Shown here: in pieces, positions 25,701 through 37,783 of the stretch
Position numbering within the stretch: the first letter of the stretch is position 1
How the letters are laid out: each line of letters opens with the position of its first letter
DNA from: Rotaria socialis
Lineage: Eukaryota; Rotifera; Eurotatoria; Philodinida; Philodinidae
NCBI GenBank assembly: GCA_905331475.1
Contig: CAJNYU010000025.1
Location: forward strand, 186,001 to 250,000
Direction: 5' to 3'
DNA length: 64,000 nucleotides
Notes under the pieces: model-generated
Told to the model about the DNA's origin: nothing
Databases searched by the model: none
The model's input: the letters and a program-made list of their open reading frames with translations, nothing else
Translations under genes and position numbers: made by a program

Positions 25701-27331
25701 ACAAAATGTTTACCGATATTTCGCCAAGCAGTCTATGTGTTTAATACAACTGAACATCAAATAATACCTTATGAAATAGGTAAAAATGTGTGAGATATTT
25801 TTGTTCTGTTTTGTTTGGAATACTGTATCATTTGAAGAAGGCAAAGCGAAGCAATTACTTGAAGCCGGGCTTACACTGATTAAGATGATAAAAATTTCTA
25901 CATATTCTATTGCCTTTTTCGGTTTTCCCATCATATACACATTATGAAATTATACTTACAGAAGTCTCTTGATCCGAATTTATTGTTGATGCAATTTGAT
26001 CAAATTTTCTTTTGACATCAAACTTCGATTCCCTATTTTCAATAGATTATATTCGATTCCGATATGGTATTGGCTTGATAAGGTTCATCAAATGTAAATA
26101 ATGTAATAACAATGAGTTTTTTCATTTTCTTTATTGTTGCTTTTCGTATAAAAAAAAGATGAGTCTACTCTTTGAACCGAACATGTATAAATGACCAGAA
26201 ATATATTTAATATATATTATGTTTACTAGAGATTGTTTTGAGTTCACAGTCGCCAACAGAAGGATTTTCGAAAATTGAATAGTTTCTATTTCTATTAAGA
26301 TACAAGAAACTTAACTTTTCTATTTCGAAGAAATGATTTGTATCTAACCATATCGACTCATTTTTATAGAAGTTTTAATATTTATCTAAAACTATAATTC
26401 ATATTTTACTTCTTTTAAAATCTAGGCCGAGTTAATATTGATAGCTGCCTTATGGCATCAATAACAATTAATTATCATCTGGCCAATGAAAATTTATTAT
26501 CAACATTTCCATTTTCAATGGATACTCATACTGGTATTATAAAAGTTATTCGTGAATTAGACCGAGAAATCAGATCATTCTATAAATTTCGCATTCGTTC
26601 ATTTCATTCGAAAACTCAAGAATCAAGTGAAGCAGAAATTCATATAAATATTCTTGATGATAATGATCATTATCCTGTATTTGATCATGTACATGAAGAA
26701 TATGTTTATATATCGACACATCATCAACAAACTAATAGAATATTTATTTCACATATTCATGCTACAGATGCTGACGTAGACTTAAATGGTGTTGTTAATT
26801 ATTATTTTACAAATAAGAACCATTATGAACATTTTCATTTATATCCGAATGGTTCTATTGTCTTATATAATCTAAATGATATTCATTTACCAATTCGTCT
26901 TGAAATCTACGCACGTGATCAAGGTTATCCAAGACCATTAAACTCCAAAGAAAGCATTTTTATTTATGTATGTGATATATTTAAACGAAATGAATGTCCA
27001 AAAAATCAATTACCAAATAAGTTGAGAAAAAATGTTTATATTGGTTCATTGTTCATAATGATATCTATTGTTTTCACTTTATTTATTTTAATCGTATGCG
27101 TTCTGTGGAATTTATTTCTTAAAAAAAACTTTAAAAAAGAAGAAAAGAATAATTCCTGTAGTTATCAAATTGAAGCAAGAAAAAATTTAAGTTAGTAACT
27201 TCGAAATGATATATGCATATGCTTTTTCTTTGTACTTTTCCATTCTTTATTTTTTAGTTATTTCCGACAGTCTTCGTGATCTATCACCAATAATTCGTGG
27301 AAATCGTCGTTTGAAATGTGTTGTGGTATAA
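22761..27331 (+). CDS. protocadherin-like cadherin-repeat receptor
   Basis: Predicted exons are 22761-23410, 24575-25263, 25327-25779, 26426-27190 and 27258-27331, giving 876 aa. A hydrophobic signal peptide (YYFYLLLIPIIYA) starts the protein. About seven cadherin (EC) repeats follow. Inter-repeat Ca2+-binding motifs occur in order as DENDWKP, DLNEYQP, DINDNRP, DENDCAP, a degenerate DGTKCLP, and DDNDHYP. LDRE/LDYE motifs occur in several repeats. The last repeat ends in a Cys-containing segment before a single transmembrane helix at about residues 800-825. The cytoplasmic tail is only about 50 residues and has no catenin-binding region that I can recognise, so it is protocadherin-like rather than classical. 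It is expected to mediate Ca2+-dependent cell adhesion. The 1.16-kb first intron is unusually long for this window. The exact subfamily is uncertain. Confidence 0.92.
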
Positions 27332-28360
27332 AAATCGATCTTCTATTATATCCGGTGGCTTTCTTTTAAATGCAAATATAACTGGTGCTGGAAGGATATG
27401 AAAATTTATCGTGTCATATATTCACCTTTATCTAAACAGTGTGTGTTGTGTTCTTAGTTTTTCTTTGTTATTTCGTAGTGAACTGTTCTTAGATCAATTT
27501 TTAAAACTGATTCATGACTAAACTTCTTTAAATACTAGGTATGAATCATTGAAATCACCATTTTTGTTTTTTATTCAGGCTAATACTTATGATTATGATA
27601 GTCACTAAGAATAGTTCATATTAGATGTAGAAAAAGATATCTACGACATTAATTAGATACAGATGAAAAACCTGAAGACACATTTTAATTGACAGATGAA
27701 CAGTTTCCTATAATGAAACTGCATTTAAACAATTGAATGTCATGAAAATTTATGGAGAAAATAAATTCTAAATCTTATGAAATCTAAATTTGGTTTGATA
27801 TCGAGATTTTACCATTGTGTAGTACACAATCAAAATAAAATAAAATAATACTCTAAATTAAAATACATCGGTTAACGAGTTTTTTCTTTCATCCAAATTA
27901 GAATGTTCTAATCATCGTAACAAAAGATGATACTACCGAGTCAAATATGACTGATGTGCGATTAATTTTTTATTTTAACGAATTATATAATATCATAGGT
28001 AAAATCATCTGATGGCTAAACGCATACTTTTTCAAACTATTCAGCAGTATAGCTTCAAAACAAAAATATGAGTGAAATCAATTATTTCTGTCAGGGTAAT
28101 AATAGCTCTTTTTGTATGAAAAGCTTTTAATTGACTATTTTTTCTTATCATCTGACTATGTGAAATGAAATAAAAAGATTCTCAATAATACATTCACACA
28201 GCGGTTCGTTCTCATCACTCCTCCTCTATATCTACTTGTCAACATACGCATATATATATATATATATTTCAATATTTCAGTGATTTTTTTTTCAATAGAA
28301 AAAATTGATAGTGAAGCTTCATATTGCACTTTGTTCTCGATTTGTTAACAACAAATAATC
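27332..28360. other. intergenic
   Basis: About 1 kb with no gene seen. A TA-dinucleotide run lies near 28252-28267, about 100 bp upstream of the SET-protein start. Confidence 0.55.
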
Positions 28361-29247
28361 ATGGTATTTTTCAAAATGATTCGAATCGTTGATGCCAGTG
28401 AAAAATATGGTGAGGGTCAGCAAATGATTGTAGCTGCTGAACCTATTGCTGCTGGTGAAAAAATTTGGTGGTGCCCTTGCAGTGATGATGGCTTTATTTT
28501 GTCACGTGATGAAATTCTTCATTTGATTGAACTTCAACCTCATTTAAGAAATTTTCTTTGTTGGTATTCACATATGGTACTTCGTCTTTATTATTTGTTT
28601 TTCGTTCTTTAATGACTATCTTTATTTTCTTTTGTTTACATAAGACTGAAGATGATACGTATGTAATACCACGTACATTTGCTACGCAACAACACGATGA
28701 TGATGAATGTGTTTTATTTAATCATTCGTGTGAACCCAATTGTGGTTTCGATTCCGATTATGGGCAAACTATTGTAGCTATGCGATCCATTAGTATTGGT
28801 GAAGAATTAACATATGATTATAGTTTTCTTGAAACTGAATCATCATTAATTCGCGGTCTAGTATGTGAATGTAACACACCATCATGTGTTGGTACACTCA
28901 TGTTTGATCGATATCGTGATGAAGAATTTCAAAAACGTTTTTATCTATACATGTCACCATATTTACAAAGACGTGTGCGAGAATTAAAAACCAAATGGTA
29001 TTCAACAAAATGCTTTACACGCTCGGCAACAGATGAAAAAAGAAAATCTTTACATGCATTAGAATGGATACAAGCTGGAGAAATTGTTGCACGTTTTTCA
29101 GGACCCATCGATATTGATAACCATTTTATAGCAAAAGCTAGTAAATCGGAAGCAACATGCATGGTTGATGCACATAAACAAGTTATTTCTTTATATGATT
29201 TGCCACCACAATCAGAAATTACTTTGAATTATCATGGAAAACTGTAA
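28361..29247 (+). CDS. small SET-domain protein (putative lysine methyltransferase)
   Basis: Exons are 28361-28576 and 28645-29247, giving 272 aa. The N-terminal half is a compact SET fold. It has an opening GEGQQMIVAAEPIAAGEKI segment, NHSCEPN (residues 98-104, SAM-binding and pseudoknot motif), GEELTYDY with the catalytic-type Tyr (near 131), and a post-SET CxCxxxxC (146, 148, 153). SET proteins transfer methyl groups from SAM to lysines; the substrate here is unknown. No pre-SET, Zn-finger or reader domain is present. The C-terminal 110 residues look like a second, degenerate SET half (AGEIVARFSG, SEITLNYHG) without NHSCxPN. The stop overlaps a strong donor (CT/GTAAGTG at 29244). Splicing to the acceptor at 29317-29318 would change the end only from KL to KLL, with the stop at 29323-29325. 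Confidence 0.85.
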
Positions 29248-32200
29248 GTGATTTTTTTATTCGAATATAAATATTGAATTGTTATCAACATTTTTTTCTT
29301 TCTTTCTTTCTTTTGAAGGTTGTAACGAAGCCTAGATGTGTGTTTTATCACTTATTAGATTAATCGTATACATTTTATTTTATATCTGCTCGACGACATA
29401 TGTTACATGAGCTGAGCTGCGTTCGGTGATGGTAGTTACATTAGCACAAGAATTTATTCTTCGTATCAAATCAAATGTCTACTCTCCTAATGAGAAAGAA
29501 CATTCTAAAGATGTATCTATGTATTTTCTTTGTTTTTGGTTGGTGATTGAGTTTTTTTAAATTACAACACGAGAAATATATAAGTGAATTATCCAATGAT
29601 AATCAAAGAGAGAATAAGATGGAATCATTATTCTATTTGTCAACTTTTTTCTAAATACTAACATTTTAGTTATTGTCTGATTTCTACAAACGGTATCAAT
29701 TCTTTTTCTATGAATGAATTTTATCCGGCTCTATGAACTACTCAAAGCTAGTTTCTGTATTTAAGGAGAACTGCATCTGCATGACTAGAAAATCTATCAT
29801 ACTGGATTGTTGTATGCTAATAGCATAAGAAAATCATGAAGGAATAAACATATTTAATATTAAAAATACTAAAGCAAGAAAGTAAACGATGCGCAATGGC
29901 ACTCGTTATTCCATTGCTTCATCTTTCACGTCTCTTCATGTATTTTCAATTTTCTAAATAATTGCATGACAATCTTTCTAGTATTTAATATTCATTTGCT
30001 TTTGGTTTCATGAATCCCCATCTATGTATCGGTATCAGCAATCAAATCAATTGTAGGAATAGAGAAGAAATGTAATTTTTGTTACTAATATGTCAATAAG
30101 GTAATAATGACGTCTGAATATGCATCTGTCGAAGTCATCCTCAAGAATAAGGAAAATAACATCTGTTAGCTATGAAATTCATTCGTTATGATGATAAAGT
30201 AATATAAATGACTGATTATGTCTTGCTAAAAATGTAACAATATTTTTAATTTATTTTCACTCCTACACATGTCATGCTGTACAAAAAAATTAATATTGCA
30301 TCATTCATATTTCATCATTCTTGTTTTTTTTTATCACATCTAGAGTTGTAGATCAAGTTCGATTGAACGTCAAGTACCAATCAAATGTTGTGTCTTTGAT
30401 AAATCCATAAGAGTTTCTGTGAAATGTATTTTTAAAATTATCATTTTAATTTGATTTAATTTTGAAGTGTGAATTTGTTTTACTCTATATTCAGTCCAAA
30501 TAATGTATTCCTGACATTTTAGCAAAATTTTAATTTCAAACAAGTATGAGTAAATCGTCCAGATTTTTATGTATTAATCATATAGTTCTTCAAGAACACT
30601 TACGTATGAATCTTTAGAAATAATACAGAACTATTGAATTGCTATTAGTGTTTTAGCTGGTATGCACGTTTTAAATTGATATTAGTAAAAGAACCATCAT
30701 TAAATTCATTGTATGACTGTCAAAACAATATGAATATGGAACGTAATCATTATCATTTCAAAAAAGAATCCATTTACTCATGTTTTTCTTTTGAAAATAT
30801 AATTTATATGCATAATTATTTAAAATTAAATCCAAGAAATAGCTATTTTGAGCTAAATAGGCTTCTATTTAGCATAGTGAATCATCGGTATGTATCTGAT
30901 GATGGTGAAAAAAACAAATGAAAATATAGAACATGCAAAAATAACAACATAATCAGGTGACTTCATGACCAGTGGATGCATGAGCTAATCATTTTCGAGC
31001 CCTCAAGGTAATGTTAATCGTTATTGGGCAGCAATGCTACCGGATTAGTTGACTAATGCAATTAAACATATTATTCAGAGTTTTCCTAATGTTTGACTTG
31101 TGTTTAAAAGTTTATTTTTGCATTCGCATTATCAAGCATCGTTGATTAAGATTGATTTTAATGAATATTGTATAAAAAGTTACAATTGCAGGTGTCAGCT
31201 GTGCAACGGAGCCGCCGCAGCTGACATTAGTACATACGCGATCGAATCGAACATTTTTCTTTTAATTTTCATCGGTGAATTTTTAACTGAGCCGCCGCCG
31301 TCACATAAGGACTTGCAAATATCAACCGGCGCCGCCACTGTGGAAAAAATTTTAAGAATTTATAGCAGCCGCCGCTGAAGACATTACTCATTCAAAGAAG
31401 GAGCCACTGGAAACCTTTAAAAATTAAAAATTGTTGCGCGCCGCCGTCGTTCAACCCTTCGACTGACACCTCTAGTTACAATATTGTTACTGGTAAAAGA
31501 AAGACGATTAAAATGTTTTCATACTAATCTAATTGAGCTGTTTACGTCTACTAAGTGTATGTAATCACCTTGAAATCGACTCATTGATCATTATTTATTA
31601 TAGATTTTATATTGTGCATAATCAATTTTGATTTGTTATCCTTTTTTCGGGTGTTTCATTTGCGACGACATAGAAAAAACCAAAATGCGATCGATGGGCG
31701 ACAATTAATTATGCATGCTTTTCGCGTTGGTATATATATTTGCTTTTTCTATTGACACTTGATATGAGTAAAATCTATGTGTGTTATCTTAGATTTCTTC
31801 TCCTGATTAATGATCAAAGTATAGAATCGGCGCTTCTACCCAATGGAATATTCAGTCTAATTAGCTGTTTTTGCGTATTTTATCCTTTTCAGTTCATATC
31901 TTATATGTTTTGGCTTGGTTCTATATCAGTAGTTTAAGATCACTAAATTTAAGTGCATTCTGCTAGCTTTTATTGTATACTAGTATTTTGTATTTCTTGC
32001 TTTTCTTTACTGTTCTGTTTTTATATTAATCTCTAAATATGACTTTCAATGATGATCATAAATCAAACTAACGAATAAGAACATGTCTGTTCTATTTATT
32101 TGTTTAGTTGACATTAATGTTTTACTTACAATTGATTCATTTTTACTTGTTTATTTTTAGATTAGCACATTCATACAAGAAAGTGAGTAGAAAAACTAGT

Positions 32201-32337
32201 CATGAAAAATTACACTAATTTTTATTCACATACAGTACCATTATCAATCAAAATATCTTGTAGTATCTCTACATGGTTTCCAATCCTAATATCTTTCATT
32301 AGCACATGATATTTTCCAAATATTATCCATATATGTA
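29248..32337. other. 3.1-kb gene-poor region
   Basis: Mostly AT-rich sequence without a supported gene. One open frame of about 88 codons follows a TTTTAG acceptor-like site near 30655 and runs to 30921. Its composition is plausible for coding, but I recognise no family and find no flanking exons. A GC-rich GCCGCC cluster lies at 31211-31445. Confidence 0.5.
31192..31450. repeat. GCCGCC motif cluster with inverted repeat
   Basis: Five GCCGCC cores sit in AT-rich surroundings, starting at 31211, 31292, 31331, 31368 and 31440. The spacings are 81, 39, 37 and 72 bp, close to multiples of about 38. The first core lies in the loop of a perfect 9-bp inverted repeat (TGTCAGCTG ... CAGCTGACA). It could be a decayed tandem repeat or a protein-binding array. 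No gene is evident. Confidence 0.6.
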
Positions 32338-33778
32338 ATGTTTTCGATTCTATTAATGTACTCAACTTGTGTAGTTGCGTTTATTACACGAAAGCAAGTC
32401 ATTTACATATTTTTTAATAGCTCAGAATGGATGAATATGAAAAATACATTTATCAACAATCGAAAATATAAATTGAAAGATGATAATTATATTGAGGATA
32501 TATTACATATAGTAATTGTTTCAATCTATAAAGAAGATTCATTAGTTATTGATAATCCTTCACAATCATCGGCAGGACAAAATGCAAACATTGATAATAG
32601 GCATAGGATTAGAAGAACGTGATATAAATAGTGATATAAAATATAATAGTATAATACACAAGTATGAAAATAAATTTCTTAAAATAATAAAAACAATTCA
32701 TCCTAATCGTTTAGAAAATGGAGTAGCAAGTAAATCATCGCATTGTACCTATTGTGCTGAAATATTAGTAAAATATTATGAAAATAATTAAAATTTTTTT
32801 TATAATCATGCTATGATTACCGTATGTGATTGTGATTCGATTTGGTGTCAAGATTATTTTTTATATTTATATTATTTATCAATGAAAATTGATTCAAAAT
32901 ATTTTAATCATATTGTTTAGACGCCCAATATAACTAATTTTAGAAATCTTCGATCAAATCATTTATTAACAAATTGAATGTCGATTATTCGATTAATTGT
33001 TCCACATGAACATTTTCTTTTTTTCGGTTATATTCGTTGTTTTACTAGTGAATATCATATACTATTAAAATTATTGAAACAAATCGATTATTGGGACACT
33101 GATTTAGTACATGAAGACGTACATACGTGTAATAAATTAGCTATATGAGATAAACCATCTGTAATATTTAAATCTTCATTTTTTACCATGTGATAATCAA
33201 ACGCCAACAAATATTAATTCAATGTATCAAAGTTTCATTCTATTGTGGAATCAATCTTTACGTTGAAATTTATTTATTTATGATATATACTATTTATTTC
33301 TTTCATCAATTGCTTTTGAATTTATTGAAGATAAAGAATTATGAAAATTTTCAAATACGCTCTTGGACAATTTTCGTACCAATTATAAATAAATGTGAAA
33401 ATTTGTTCTTTTATTTTCTTACCCCTTTGTTTAACAGTATCTTTTGGATATTTCATCTATATCTATTTAACCATCGTTCTTATAATTATATTATTGATTA
33501 TTTATTAAATTATATTCAGCCTTGTTTTATAATTATACAAATTTTCATATTAATTCTATTGATTTCATTTGTTTTAAATGCTAACGATGAAAATACAAAA
33601 GGTGTTTTATATAATTGGAAAACAGTTTCTGTTCATGTTGGGATTAATTTTACTTCTTTTCTTTGCTATTATCTACCAAAGTGTTAACTTACTATTTGCA
33701 TGGATTCAAACATTGAAAGCTTCTTACAATCATTCAGAATCAGCTGTAAAAATGATTTTGAGTTTTAAAGAAAAATAA
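32338..33778 (+). pseudogene. decayed family-2 (processive, QxxRW-type) glycosyltransferase
   Basis: Fragments in several frames, in the right order, match the layout of a membrane GT2 enzyme of the chitin/cellulose/hyaluronan-synthase type. First comes ILHIVIVSIYKED (around 32490-32540), the usual start of the catalytic domain. After a frame change come HPNRLENGVASKSSHC and then ITVCDCDSIW (around 32815) with the DxD-like nucleotide-sugar site. Next is DYWDTDLVHEDVH (around 33090-33120), resembling the acceptor/TED region. QSLR followed directly by TGA (around 33250) sits where the Trp of QxxRW should be. Hydrophobic transmembrane-like segments follow to 33778. At least four in-frame stops and several frameshifts lie between these pieces, so it cannot encode a full enzyme. 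The exact subfamily, substrate and 5' limit are unknown. Confidence 0.7.
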
Positions 33779-35723
33779 TCTATTACGCTTGTATTTTTTC
33801 TGTTTAAATTAAATACAAATTAGTGATGAATGCCAATATTTCTCATGCACGATTGAAAATAATTTGATCATTGGAAAAGATATATACTTCTCTGGATAAG
33901 TACTTTCTCTCTACGAATATATAAGTTATAGTTCAATTCATTTTTAAAAGAATCGTGTAAAAATACAGATTTGATCACGCTTTAGATTGTCGTTAATTGG
34001 AAAATTAAAAAAATGCTTTCAGAAAGAAACAAGAAAATTTTCAAGAATTTCCAACGAAAGTTTTGACAGGCTTGATTTTAACTATGGTTGATGTATTTTT
34101 TACAAGACAATATTAGTGTATGATTGAATTTCGTATCCTAATTATAATACAATCAGCTAGACCATATAGAAGTGTATCAATGAGTAGACCTAATTTTCAA
34201 TAATATCTATTCATGTTTACTTCACTTTAAGCATACGAATTTACAAAACCCGATATTTATCGAAAATTCATGCTTTTCTGTAAATTTCAGATCTCAAAAC
34301 AAGTTTAAATATTATATTTGACTATTTTGCTTTCATAGTCAAATTATAAAAACATTATTATCTTAATTGAATTGTCAAATAACTATCTTTTGGTTGTTAG
34401 CAAAATTTCTTCAAATTATTACTTGTCCAATAGTCTCCTCTGCGAAGTACCATTATTCAATGAATGAATTATACATAGGATTCAAGCTATTTTTTGGAGA
34501 TTGAAAGAAAGCCGAATATATATATATCATTAGCTGTGTTTTCATCTTGATGTATACGCTAGCAAAGGAATATTTAAGACTGATGTGCACTAATTGTTCC
34601 AGCACTTCTTTCCGAATTTCAAAAAAATCACTGAACGTTTCTGTTACGAAATCATCAGCACAAATAAATTACATCGTATAGCATGCTTCCATTTGAATTT
34701 TGAATTATTTTAAAATCTACAATTATATATTGAACTACATGATAAAAGTGCTTAAATATTTTTAATATTTAATGTGAAACTTTATTTGCCTAAATAACAA
34801 GAGAGAAACTTCTTGATTTATAGCTTTGAAAATGAACGTAATATCGCGATAATAAATTGTAAAGATGTCGTCATCGATCAATAATCCAGTATTTACCATG
34901 TATCTCATAATCATATGAACATCAGCAAGGTATTCGGTTGAAGTGAGAGTTTTGATTAGGGGAACGTTAGTTTACCTTGAAAATGAAAATATTTATTTTT
35001 GTTTCCAGTCTTCTATGAAGAATTTGAATCTCACAGGTCTTTTATTCGGACTTTACTTTAAACAACATTGAATAAAGTGCCCATCAGCATGAGTATTGCT
35101 AACTAAAATAAATTGTTTTGTATCAGATTTATTCATTATGTTTCTTTTGAATCCTAAATTTTAGATAAATGAAAAAATTATATTTTTATAAAAAGACGTT
35201 TCTTGTTGACAACAGATTAATTTTGCATGATGCGATAGCAATTGTCATTCATCGAAACAGGCAGACATAGGAGAATAAATGTTTTTCAATCCTTGATCAT
35301 GATGTTTTCATCTAATGATCATTGAAAAATATTTATCTCTTAGACCTCTGATGGAATAGTGATTAAAGATCAATAGCTAGAATATATAAATTCATTTTAT
35401 TCTATTTTTTGATTTATTCCTATGCTCGCAAAACAAGTTGAAATTTTTTGATCGAATTCGAGTATAATAGATTTTTTATATTGAATATACCTTAGGAAAC
35501 TCTTACTTTTCACCATATTTACCATGTTAGCCCGAAATATATACATATTTATAAAACATGGAAAAACTCATTGAACAATAGTAAAACATGAATTAAAAAT
35601 AGCATGCACATTTCAAGTTAGAATGTTACTTTTTTATAGTCGAAATTTTTTTTCTAATACATTAAACAATGTTTTTTTTATTGAAATTCATAAAATCATA
35701 TTTTTATGAACATTTAGAAAGAT
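33779..35723. other. intergenic upstream of COX15
   Basis: About 1.9 kb of AT-rich sequence with no gene, RNA gene or clear repeat that I can support. Confidence 0.55.
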
Positions 35724-37012
35724 ATGTCATCTAGATTACTATTTCGTTTTGCTGCCAATCATCGTCAATCATTAGGGCTTTTGAAAAATGTCCAATTAGC
35801 GTTTAAACGCTCATCAGCAACAGTTCCACTCAAAACACCGCTACGTAAGATGGATCGTTTCTTTCTGTTAGTCACATCAAATTTCATATACTCTTCTTTT
35901 AGCACCACTATCGAACGGTGCAAAACAACGTATTGGCCTATGGCTTGCTTGTTCAGCAGGTATGACTGCTGGTGCTGTTGCTCTTGGCGGTATAACACGT
36001 TTAACTGAAAGTGGTTTATCAATGACAAATTGGCATTGGCTTAATGACATGAACCCACCACGTACAGCTGAAGCATGGCAAGAAGAATTCGAGCGTTATA
36101 AACGTTTTCCTGAATTTGAACAAATGAATCGTGAAATGACATTACATGAATTTAAAAAAATTTACTACATGGAATTTGCACATCGTATGTGGGGCCGTGC
36201 TACAGGACTTATATTCATTGTCCCTGCATTCATGTTTTGGCGACGTGGATTATTTGACAAAGGGATGAAAATACGCGTTTTAATTTTTGGTAGCTTAATT
36301 GCAGCACAGGGTGCATTAGGTTGGTATATGGTTAAATCAGGTTTACATAAAGAAACATTAATCGATGGACGTGCAAGTGTTTCTCCATATAGATTAGCTG
36401 CACATCTTGGTACAGCATTTATTCTTTATTCAGGTCTTTTATGGAATTCGTTTAAGTAAGATTAATATAGAAGCTATATAAGATTTAATCATATTTTATT
36501 TAAGATATTTAACTAAGCCGGATGTTTACGCTTCTACCCGTGTTCCACGTGGCTGGGCAATAGGTGTTCATGGTTTACTAACTCTTACGTTTCTAACTGT
36601 AGTAGCTGGTGCATTTGTTGCCGGTTTAGATGCTGGTCTAGTCTATCCAACTTTTCCAAAAATGGGTGACTATTGGATACCACCAGAATATTCAACATTA
36701 ACACCATGGTACAGAAATATTTTTGAGAATCCTGTAGCTGTCCAATTTAATCATCGTGTTCTTGGTCTAACAACAACAGCAGCTGTATTAACTTTTTCAT
36801 TAGCTTCTCTTTCAGTTAAATTCGGTCGACGTGCAGCAGTAGCTAGAAATTTACTTGCAGCAATGGTTATTGTACAAACATCATTAGGTATCGGAACACT
36901 TTTATATCATGTACCTATTTCGATGGCAGCAGCGCATCAAAGTGGTTCACTTGCTTTACTTTCATTTGCGCTATGGTTAGCTTTTAATTTAAAACGTGTT
37001 CCAAAAATATGA
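35724..37012 (+). CDS. COX15: haem A synthase COX15 (mitochondrial)
   Basis: Exons are 35724-35844, 35903-36455 and 36505-37012, giving 393 aa (human 410). COX15 oxidises the C8 methyl of haem O to make haem A for cytochrome c oxidase, in the mitochondrial inner membrane. The N-terminal 35 residues are Arg- and Ser-rich with no acidic residues, as in a mitochondrial targeting peptide. Diagnostic segments include GGITRLTESGLSMTNW, HRMWGRATGL, GWYMVKSGL, RLAAHLGTAF, VAGLDAGLVYPTFPKMGDYWIP, FNHRVLG and AAHQSGSLALL. The four haem-ligand-type histidines are at about 134, 208, 308 and 369. About eight transmembrane segments can be seen, as expected. All key residues are intact. A TTAATAAA sequence about 40 bp after the stop may be its polyadenylation signal. 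Confidence 0.97.
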
Positions 37013-37783
37013 AATAATGGGACAGTGTAACTGTTTCTTTTTGTTTTTGTTTCTTAATAAATTCTTTAGGAAATATCAACTTTAACATACCATTAGAGGC
37101 AGCTATATACTGTCCATGAATGCCATGCTGTTTAGGATATTCATGTAATTTCAGTTGATTATTATTTACCTTTTCATAAATTAGTCTTCAAGAGTATAAC
37201 AAAAGTTTATGAACTTTTTTTCGGTTTTGTAAATATTTCACAATAGTGTTGAAACTTTTAAAATCAAGGTCATTTCAGGAGTTTCTGAAACCTAAACATA
37301 TAGCATTCCTTATGTAAACGAAAGAAATTATTCTATCGATGCAATCAAAATAACAGTATAATTTAAAATATAGAATAAAGAATTTAATGAGAAAGAAACG
37401 AATTTATAATTGAATCTAATTTACAAAAATTATTGGAATGAGACTGGAGTTACTTCATGTGCTATGCAACAGACAACGCTGCCATACTGAAAAGTTAGTT
37501 AAGTTATAGTTCAATTTGTTGATAATATGTAAAATAAGAAATATGATAAAATCTTAGTTATCCGAAAGAGTTCAACAATTTATAATATGATATAATAAGA
37601 CTACATGAACGCTTGGATTACATTGAATTTGGTCGAAATATCGAAATTCATAGTTCTTGACAATGAAAATCGATACTCCTACTCTCAGACTTACAATTCC
37701 ATCTGTGTCTTGTCTTTGATTTTGACATCTTACTTTTTGATCATATAAAGATTTTTCAAAGCAGATTCATAAAACCGCGTCTT

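Noticed and set aside
30655-30921. Single-exon or partial gene of about 88 codons after an acceptor-like site
   Set aside because: Codon use is plausible, but no family, start codon context or partner exons could be found, so it is mentioned only in the region entry.
31211-31445. CpG-island-type promoter at the GCCGCC cluster
   Set aside because: The GC-rich motifs are short islands in AT-rich DNA and no gene starts nearby.
33190-33687. 165-codon plus-strand open frame rich in hydrophobic residues
   Set aside because: It starts out of frame with the legible glycosyltransferase motifs and overlaps them. It is a shadow or frame-shifted part of the decayed gene, not an independent membrane protein.
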